From an uncultured Lachnospiraceae bacterium (GTDB lineage Bacteria; Bacillota; Clostridia; Lachnospirales; Lachnospiraceae), in assembly GCA_910584695.1 (NCBI GenBank), contig CAJUBR010000052.1:1-19776 (forward strand): 19,776 nucleotides of DNA. The letters run 5' to 3'. The position numbers and the translations under genes are program-made. Below the pieces are notes generated by a model that had not been told where the DNA came from, ran no database searches, and saw only the letters and a list, made by a program, of their open reading frames with translations. Every line of letters begins with the position of its first letter. Position 1 is the stretch's first letter. Positions 14,752 through 19,776 of this stretch are shown here, one piece after another.

Positions 14752-15865
14752 CTACTCCTTATTCAAACTAATCCACTTTAGATAAGCATTCATAAATGGA
14801 TCCACATTGCCGTCTAGTACACCATTCACATTACTGATCTCCGTTCCGGTGCGGTGATCTTTTACCAACGTATATGGCTGCATTACATAAGAACGAATCT
14901 GTGCACCAAATCCATTCTCCGTCACCTCTCCACGTATGTCATCAAGCCTTTCCTGATTTTCCTGTTGCTTTAATACATAAAGTTTGGACATTAACATCTT
15001 CATCGCTTTATCTTTATTCTGATGTTGGGAACGCTGATTCTGACACTGTACCACAATTCCCGTGGGTAAATGCGTAATACGAATTGCAGATGATGTTTTG
15101 TTAATGTGCTGTCCGCCGGCTCCACTAGATCGATAGGTATCAATCCTTAAGTCTTCATCCCGAATATCAACCGATATATCTTCTTCTATATCCGGCATGA
15201 CATCACAGGACGAAAAGGATGTCTGCCTCTTCCCTGCCGCATTAAATGGTGATATACGGACCAGTCGATGAACTCCCTTCTCAGATTTTAAATACCCATA
15301 TGCATTCTCGCCATTAATCTGTAGCGTTACGGATTTCACCCCGGCTTCTTCTCCTTCAAGATAATCCAATATTTCTATTGCAAATCCCTTTTTCTCTGCC
15401 CACCGGGTATACATACGCATTAACATACCTGTCCAGTCACAGCTTTCCGTTCCACCTGCACCTGCATGCAGAGTAATAATGGCACTATCTTTATCAAACT
15501 CACCAGACAACAGAGTTTGAATACGAAGTGTTTCAAAATGTTCTTTAAAAGCTTCCATCAGCTCTGCAATTTCCGGTAGCAGCGAAGCATCATTTTCCTC
15601 ATCTGCCATCTCAATCAAAACACTAATTTCTTCATATTCCTCAGATACTTTATCAAATGCTGCCAGCGTATCTTTTAAATTTTTTACTATTTTCATGACT
15701 TCATTGGAATGCTCTACATCATTCCAAAAGTCAGGTGCCTCCATATCCGCTTCTAACTCTGCCACCTTATCCTTTTTGACAGGGATGTCAAAGTGAATCC
15801 CTCACTTCCTGTAATGGAGTTTCATACTGACCAAGTTCATACTTAAAACTATCTGTCTCTATCAC
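14752..15865 (-). CDS. prfB: Peptide chain release factor 2 (RF2), with programmed +1 frameshift
   Basis: RF2 releases peptides at UGA and UAA codons. The gene is in two frames. A GTG start at 15865 (after AAAGAGG) gives 25 codons, MIETDSFKYELG... ending in CTT followed by in-frame TGA at 15788-15790. Slipping +1 at CTT-TGA-C continues as DIPVKKDKVAELEA in the main frame. Joined, the protein is 370 residues. The codon-recognition SPF motif then falls at 205-207 and the catalytic GGQ at 250-252, the same numbers as in E. coli RF2, which confirms the join. Residue 246 is serine in this reading. Low RF2 makes the UGA pause longer and favours the shift, giving autoregulation. It follows secA, as in Bacillus. 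Confidence 0.96.
15787..15802 (-). promoter_or_regulatory. RF2 programmed +1 frameshift site
   Basis: On the minus strand AGGG (15799-15802) acts as an internal Shine-Dalgarno-like element a few bases before the slippery CTT (15791-15793). The in-frame stop TGA and the favourable following C come next. This matches the conserved CTTTGAC site of bacterial prfB genes. The internal purine run is shorter than the E. coli AGGGGG. Confidence 0.92.
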
Positions 15866-15904
15866 AGAATCACCTCTTTCTATATTATATTTTACACACT
15901 GTGA

Positions 15905-18478
15905 TCATGCATTTTTGCCACAGCATTGTTTGTATTTTAGACCTGAACCACATGGGCAAGGTTCATTTCTACCAATCTTAGCACTCTTACGCTTAATCGG
16001 CTCTTTTACGGAAGAATCATCCTTATTGGTTCCTGTCACCTTTGCAACCTCTTCACGTTCTACTTTCTGCTCTACCCGGATATGCAGCATAGCTTTTACA
16101 GTGTCTTGACGAATAGCAGCCGTCATGTCATTAAACATATCAAAACCAATAAACTTATATTCAACTAAAGGATCCCTCTGTCCTAAAGCACGAAGTCCGA
16201 TGCCCTGGCGCATTTGTTCCATATCGTCAATGTGATCCATCCATTTTCTATCAATCACTTTAAGAAGAATAACACGTTCGGCCTCACGAATCATCTCTGG
16301 TTCCGGAAATTCCGTCTCTTTTTCCTCATAAAGCTTATTTACTGTCTCTTTAATCTTTTGAATCAGTGTCTGTTTCTGTATTTCTTTCAAATCGTCAGAC
16401 GAAAGTTCCACTTTATCCATTGGAAAAGTATCCAGCAACTCCTGGTTAAGTGCCTTCATATCCCACTCAGAAGGTTCTAAATCCTCAGAAATATTACGAT
16501 TTACAATCTCTTCCACGGTTTCATTAATCATGTTAAAGATAACGTCACGCATATTCTCTCCATCTAATACACGTCTGCGTTCTTTATAAATTACTTCTCT
16601 TTGTTCATTCATAACCTCGTCATAATCCAACAAATTCTTACGAATCCCAAAGTTATTGTTCTCAATTTTCTTTTGTGCCTTTTCAATAAATTTTGTAATA
16701 GTCTTATGCTGGATTTCTTCCCCTTCCGGAATATTCAGCGTCTGATACATTGACATTACCCTTTCTGAGCCAAATAATCTCATCAGATCATCTTCCAGAG
16801 AAAGATAAAATTTGGACTGTCCCGGATCCCCCTGTCGACCAGACCGACCACGCAGCTGATTATCAATACGGCGGGACTCATGACGTTCCGTACCGATGAT
16901 ACGCAGCCCGCCCAACTCTTTGACACCTTCTCCTAATTTAATATCCGTACCACGTCCAGCCATATTCGTTGCAATGGTAACCGCATTTTTCTGACCTGCC
17001 TGTGCAACGATCTCTGCCTCTAACTCATGGAATTTTGCATTTAAAACTTTATGCGGAATATGCCTTTTAGTAAGAAGCCTGCTGACCTCTTCCGAAGAGT
17101 CAATTGTAATGGTACCAACCAACACCGGTTGTCCCTTACGGAAACATTCATTGATATCTTCCACAATGGCATTTAATTTCTCTTTTTTCGTACAAAATAC
17201 AGAATCTTCTTCATCCACTCTGATTACCGGAAGATTGGTCGGTACTTCTACCACATCCATACCATAAATCTCACGGAACTCATTTTCTTCTGTAAGTGCA
17301 GTACCCGTCATACCGGCTTTCTTCTTATATTTATTAAAGAAATTCTGGAACGTAATCGTCGCCAGTGTTTTACTTTCTCTTCTAACTTTAACATTTTCTT
17401 TTGCTTCAATTGCCTGATGGAGTCCGTCAGAAAATCTCCTTCCCGGCATAACTCGTCCGGTAAATTCGTCAACAATTAAAACTTCATTATCCTTTACAAT
17501 GTAATCTTTATCCTTAAACATCAGATTATGGGCACGAAGGGCAAGGATAATATTATGCTGAATTTCCAGATTATCCGAATCGGCAAGATTTTCTATATGG
17601 AAAAAACTTTCTACTTCTTTCACACCCTGAGCCGTAAGCATTACCTGCTTATCCTTCTCATTTACAAGGAAATCCCCATCTTCTTCAATATCTGTTCCCA
17701 TAATGGCATCCATTTTGGAAAGCTCACCATCGCCCTCCCCTCGTTTCATTCTCCGGGCAAGCAGATCACACATTCGATACAGCTCTGTAGATTTTCCACT
17801 TTGTCCCGAAATAATCAAAGGTGTTCTCGCCTCATCAATCAATACAGAATCCACCTCATCCACAATGGCATAATGTAAATCACGCTGTACCAGCTGTTCT
17901 TTATAAATAACCATATTATCTCTTAAATAATCAAAACCCAGTTCGTTATTGGTAACATAAGTAATATCACAGTTGTATGCTTCCCGTCTCTCTTCGTTTG
18001 TGGAACTGTTGAGAATTACACCTACCTTTAATCCGAGAAATTCGTGAATCTGCCCCATCCATTCCGCATCACGTTTAGCAAGATAATCGTTAACCGTAAC
18101 AATGTGTACTCCTTTTTCTTCTAATGCATTCAGGTACGCAGGAAGTGTAGAAACAAGTGTCTTACCTTCACCTGTTCTCATTTCCGGAATCCTCCCCTGA
18201 TGTAAAAGAATACCACCCATAACCTGAACCGGATAATGCTTCATTCCAAGTACACGATCTGCAGCCTCTCTCACAACTGCAAAAGCATCTATCAAAAGAT
18301 CGTCTAAAGTTTCTCCGTCCGCCAGACGTTTCTTAAATTCATCTGTTTTAGCCTTTAATTCATCATTACTTAATGCCTGCATAGATTCATCTAAAGACAC
18401 GATCTTATCAACTAATGGGGTAATCCTCTTAATCTCTTTCTCACTATGTGTCCCAAATACTGTTTCAAATATACTCAT
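15905..18478 (-). CDS. secA: Preprotein translocase motor subunit SecA
   Basis: SecA is the ATPase that drives unfolded secretory proteins through SecYEG. The 857-residue protein has full family length. It contains Walker A in MRTGEGKT (GEGKT at residues 103-107), the DEVD Walker B at 207-210, and SVLIDEARTPLIISG. The second helicase-like domain has TNMAGRGTDIKLG and the LRGRSGRQGDPG motif VI. The preprotein cross-linking and scaffold domains lie between and after these. The C terminus ends in a SEC-C zinc motif (Cys841, Cys843, Cys852, Cys853), which binds SecB or ribosomes in other species. AGGAG lies 7 bp before the ATG. hpf is upstream and prfB downstream, an order conserved in Firmicutes. 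Confidence 0.98.
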   Translation of the reverse strand: MSIFETVFGTHSEKEIKRITPLVDKIVSLDESMQALSNDELKAKTDEFKKRLADGETLDDLLIDAFAVVREAADRVLGMKHYPVQVMGGILLHQGRIPEMRTGEGKTLVSTLPAYLNALEEKGVHIVTVNDYLAKRDAEWMGQIHEFLGLKVGVILNSSTNEERREAYNCDITYVTNNELGFDYLRDNMVIYKEQLVQRDLHYAIVDEVDSVLIDEARTPLIISGQSGKSTELYRMCDLLARRMKRGEGDGELSKMDAIMGTDIEEDGDFLVNEKDKQVMLTAQGVKEVESFFHIENLADSDNLEIQHNIILALRAHNLMFKDKDYIVKDNEVLIVDEFTGRVMPGRRFSDGLHQAIEAKENVKVRRESKTLATITFQNFFNKYKKKAGMTGTALTEENEFREIYGMDVVEVPTNLPVIRVDEEDSVFCTKKEKLNAIVEDINECFRKGQPVLVGTITIDSSEEVSRLLTKRHIPHKVLNAKFHELEAEIVAQAGQKNAVTIATNMAGRGTDIKLGEGVKELGGLRIIGTERHESRRIDNQLRGRSGRQGDPGQSKFYLSLEDDLMRLFGSERVMSMYQTLNIPEGEEIQHKTITKFIEKAQKKIENNNFGIRKNLLDYDEVMNEQREVIYKERRRVLDGENMRDVIFNMINETVEEIVNRNISEDLEPSEWDMKALNQELLDTFPMDKVELSSDDLKEIQKQTLIQKIKETVNKLYEEKETEFPEPEMIREAERVILLKVIDRKWMDHIDDMEQMRQGIGLRALGQRDPLVEYKFIGFDMFNDMTAAIRQDTVKAMLHIRVEQKVEREEVAKVTGTNKDDSSVKEPIKRKSAKIGRNEPCPCGSGLKYKQCCGKNA

Positions 18479-18534
18479 CTCAACACTCCTATTATTTAAA
18501 GATAATCACACAGATTTTATTTTAACATTATTCC

Positions 18535-18569
18535 AAACAAAAGTAAAGGGCTGCCACAACTGACAACCC
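18535..18569 (-). terminator. Weak terminator or attenuator between hpf and secA
   Basis: On the minus strand GGGTTGTC pairs with GGCAGCCC (18562-18569 with 18548-18555, eight pairs including two G-U) around a 6-base loop. It is followed by TTTACTTTTGTTT, a broken T-run. It lies about 20 bp after the hpf stop. The interrupted T-run suggests partial read-through, so hpf could be made in excess of secA while secA still receives some transcription. Confidence 0.65.
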
Positions 18570-18588
18570 ATACTATATATACTACTCA

Positions 18589-19116
18589 TTAACATTCCGG
18601 TTCAATCAATCCGTATGTATTTCCTTTTCTCTTATAAACCACATTCACTTCATCTGTTTCTGAATTACGGAATACAAAAAAGCTATGTCCTAATAGATCC
18701 ATCTGCACACAAGCCTCTTCAGGATCCATTGGCTTAACAGCAAACTTCTTACTTCTAATAATATTAATCTCATCATCTTCTGGTATCTCTTCTTCAATAA
18801 ACGATTTTTGAAAAAATGCTGCACTCTGTGCCTGATCTATTAATTTTTTCTTATGTCTTGAAATCTGGCGTTCGATCACTTCCGTTACAAGATCAATAGA
18901 GACATACATATCATCACTAACCTGCTCTGCACGGATAATATTGCCTTTAATCGGAATTGTTACCTCCATCTTCTGCCTGTCCCTCTCAACAGAAAATGTT
19001 ACCTGTACCTCTGTATCTTCATTAAAATACTTTTCCAGTCTATCTAACTTATCAAAAACTGCCGCCCTTAACCCTTCTGTTACCTCAATATTCTTACCGC
19101 TGATTATGTACTTCAT
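18589..19116 (-). CDS. hpf: Ribosome hibernation promoting factor, long form
   Basis: Long HPF binds the 30S decoding centre and dimerises ribosomes into inactive 100S particles in stationary phase. The 175-residue protein has the N-terminal RaiA/HPF domain (MKYIISGKNIEVTEGLRAAV, with LEKYF and VTIPIKG strands, residues 1 to about 105). An acidic linker (EEEIPEDDEIN) follows. The C-terminal dimerisation domain begins at about residue 118 (RSKKFAVKPMDPEEA) and includes LLGHSFFVFRN and VVYKRKGNTYGLIEP. The ATG at 19116 follows AAGGAG at 9 bp. The open frame continues upstream to a GTG at 19170 but without family similarity. It has its own promoter and a 100-base leader that can fold. secA is downstream. 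Confidence 0.94.
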   Translation of the reverse strand: MKYIISGKNIEVTEGLRAAVFDKLDRLEKYFNEDTEVQVTFSVERDRQKMEVTIPIKGNIIRAEQVSDDMYVSIDLVTEVIERQISRHKKKLIDQAQSAAFFQKSFIEEEIPEDDEINIIRSKKFAVKPMDPEEACVQMDLLGHSFFVFRNSETDEVNVVYKRKGNTYGLIEPEC

Positions 19117-19168
19117 ATCTGTCAACTCCTTCTCTGTCTTAATTATAGCTAACTTTGCCCCATCTCCC

Positions 19169-19210
19169 ACGAAAGGGTTAATATTGCAGTATTCTTTCTG
19201 CTCCTTTCGT
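19169..19210 (-). promoter_or_regulatory. Hairpin in the hpf 5' leader
   Basis: ACGAAAGG (19203-19210, read on the minus strand) pairs perfectly with CCTTTCGT (19169-19176). Inside it GCAG (19198-19201) pairs with CTGC (19186-19189), giving a bulged hairpin of 12 pairs. It begins just after the predicted transcription start and about 50 bases before the hpf start codon. The upstream arm contains an AAAGGAG ribosome-binding-like motif. No T-run follows, so it is not a terminator. A role in hpf mRNA stability or translation is only a guess. Confidence 0.5.
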
Positions 19211-19230
19211 ATCAGCTAACTATTATGTAT

Positions 19231-19258
19231 ATTATACCATATCTTGTGCTTTTTTCAA
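19231..19258 (-). promoter_or_regulatory. Promoter of hpf
   Basis: On the minus strand TTGAAA (19253-19258) and a perfect TATAAT (19231-19236) are separated by 16 bp. A TG at the extended -10 position (TGGTATAAT) strengthens the call. Transcription would start near 19224, giving a leader of about 108 bases. This is a housekeeping-type promoter; I did not find a convincing sigma-B-like site, although hpf is stress-regulated in Bacillus. Confidence 0.75.
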
Positions 19259-19451
19259 TCTTTAACTGTAAATAATTTTTGAATTTTTTGTCACCTTTTT
19301 GCAAAATATCTGTCAATTCTTCAAATTTTCACAGCATTATTCGACACTTAATTTGTCAATTCTTTTTACAAAGAAGATTTTTTTCAGCATTTTACACAGA
19401 ACATTTATTCTTATTTCTTTTCTATTTTTTTACCCCAATTCTATTTTTCTC

Positions 19452-19481
19452 TGTGGATAATGTGGATAACTTTGTGCATAA
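19452..19481 (-). other. Cluster of three DnaA boxes
   Basis: Three nonamers in the same orientation match the DnaA-box consensus TTATNCACA on the minus strand: TTATGCACA (19473-19481), TTATCCACA (19461-19469) and TTATCCACA (19452-19460). The last two are perfect and directly abutting, and the first is 3 bp away. The cluster lies in the long AT-rich gap upstream of hpf, about 230 bp before its predicted start. Tandem same-strand boxes of this quality are typical of DnaA-bound sites at origins or titration and regulatory clusters. I see no dnaA, dnaN or rpmH gene in the window. Confidence 0.7.
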
Positions 19482-19550
19482 GTCCATTTTTCAATCCTTT
19501 TTGTGATTTTTTTATGTGCAAAACTAGATTCCATAATCACTTAACATAAT

Positions 19551-19574
19551 AATTTTCTTTTCAAAAAGAAAATT
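19551..19574. repeat. 24-bp palindrome
   Basis: AATTTTCTTTT (19551-19561) and AAAAGAAAATT (19564-19574) are exact reverse complements around a 2-base CA centre. It is very AT-rich, so partly expected from composition, but the arms are perfect and the centre (TTTCAAAA) is the same as in the longer palindrome 65 bp away. No terminator-type T-run follows on either strand. Confidence 0.5.
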
Positions 19575-19638
19575 TCACAACTTTTTTTGTACATTTCAAC
19601 AAAATCATTTTTATAGATATATTGGGGATGTTAAGATA

Positions 19639-19672
19639 ATTTGACACACAATTTCAAAATTGTGTGTCAAAT
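19639..19672. repeat. 34-bp near-perfect palindrome, candidate operator
   Basis: ATTTGACACACAATTT (19639-19654) and AAATTGTGTGTCAAAT (19657-19672) are exact 16-base reverse complements separated only by CA. Each arm contains TTGACA, a perfect -35 hexamer, facing inward. No matching -10 is found at 16-18 bp on either strand. With so short a loop, a dimeric protein binding site is likelier than an RNA hairpin, and no T-run follows. It lies between the terminator of the gene to the right and the DnaA-box cluster. Confidence 0.7.
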
Positions 19673-19724
19673 CACTATAAGAGAAATTTTTGTTTTTGAC
19701 CTGTTTAATCTCTACATTGTGATA

Positions 19725-19761
19725 ATTAAAAAAAGAACCATCTAATAAAAGATGATTCTTT
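19725..19761 (-). terminator. Intrinsic terminator of a gene beyond the right edge
   Basis: On the minus strand AAAGAATCATCT (19750-19761) pairs with AGATGGTTCTTT (19732-19743) over 12 pairs including one G-U, with a 6-base loop. A T7 run and AT-rich sequence follow. The G-U pair works only when read on the minus strand (it becomes a C-A mismatch on the plus strand). This shows that the neighbour to the right is also transcribed leftward. Confidence 0.8.
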
Positions 19762-19776
19762 CTTGCATATAAGTTA

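Larger units (their letters stand above)
19259..19724. other. AT-rich gene-free stretch upstream of hpf
   Basis: I see no coding region here on either strand. The one moderately long open frame (19279-19506, plus) starts with TTG, has no ribosome binding site, and is made of phenylalanine, serine and isoleucine runs expected from T-rich sequence. The plus strand is strongly T-rich between 19260 and 19620. The stretch holds the DnaA-box cluster and both palindromes described separately. Nothing else is recognisable. Confidence 0.7.

Noticed and set aside
17528..17878. 116-codon open frame antisense to secA
   Set aside because: It is entirely inside the well-supported secA gene on the other strand, has no start signal and no recognisable family.
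19117..19170. Longer hpf start at GTG 19170
   Set aside because: The extra 18 residues have no HPF similarity and overlap the leader hairpin, while ATG 19116 has a good ribosome binding site.
19279..19506. 75-codon open frame on the plus strand in the AT-rich gap
   Set aside because: It starts with TTG, has no ribosome binding site, and its composition is what T-rich DNA yields in any frame. The DnaA boxes lie inside it.
19171..19776. Claim that this gap is the main chromosomal origin
   Set aside because: Three DnaA boxes and AT-richness fit, but no dnaA, dnaN, rpmH or gidA is present and the flanking genes are not divergent. It is reported as a DnaA-box cluster only.

Overview
This is a stretch of low-GC Firmicutes chromosome, most likely Lachnospiraceae (Clostridium cluster XIVa). 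Protein similarity, AT-rich codon use, strong AGGAGG-type ribosome binding sites and the hpf-secA-prfB order all point there. Every gene I accept lies on the minus strand, so the window reads from right to left as one co-oriented block. I see no insertion sequence, prophage or CRISPR array.

Right edge to 19,117: the terminator of an unseen upstream gene (19,725-19,761), then about 600 bp with no gene. This AT-rich gap holds a 34-bp and a 24-bp near-perfect palindrome, a tight cluster of three consensus DnaA boxes, and the promoter and folded leader of hpf. It is the least explained part of the window.

19,116-10,547: hpf (long ribosome hibernation factor), a leaky-looking terminator, secA, prfB (RF2, with its programmed +1 frameshift intact), a stand-alone cheW, then hom, a phosphoglycerate-mutase-like gene and lysC. 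The last three form an aspartate-family block. The middle gene sits where a homoserine kinase gene would be expected.

10,448-9,182: a two-gene unit of membrane proteins (DUF4190-like and DUF1294), closed by a clear intrinsic terminator.

9,172-348: a promoter, then comEB (dCMP deaminase), tex, a YcxB-like membrane protein, tsaE, tsaB, rimI, a small four-cysteine protein, rnz (RNase Z), a single-pass membrane-anchored protein, tsaD and ispD. The three bacterial t6A genes TsaB, TsaD and TsaE are all here beside rimI and the tRNA-processing enzyme RNase Z, so much of this unit concerns tRNA maturation and translation.

367-80: a promoter overlapping the end of ispD drives two tRNA-Ser genes (UGA, then GGA). 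The sequence after them, at the left edge, faintly resembles an rRNA operon spacer.

Several starts were moved from the longest ORF to the codon that sits at the proper distance from a ribosome binding site (hpf, hom, tsaB, tsaE, the YcxB-like gene, the zinc-ribbon gene and the anchored protein). prfB was joined across its frameshift.
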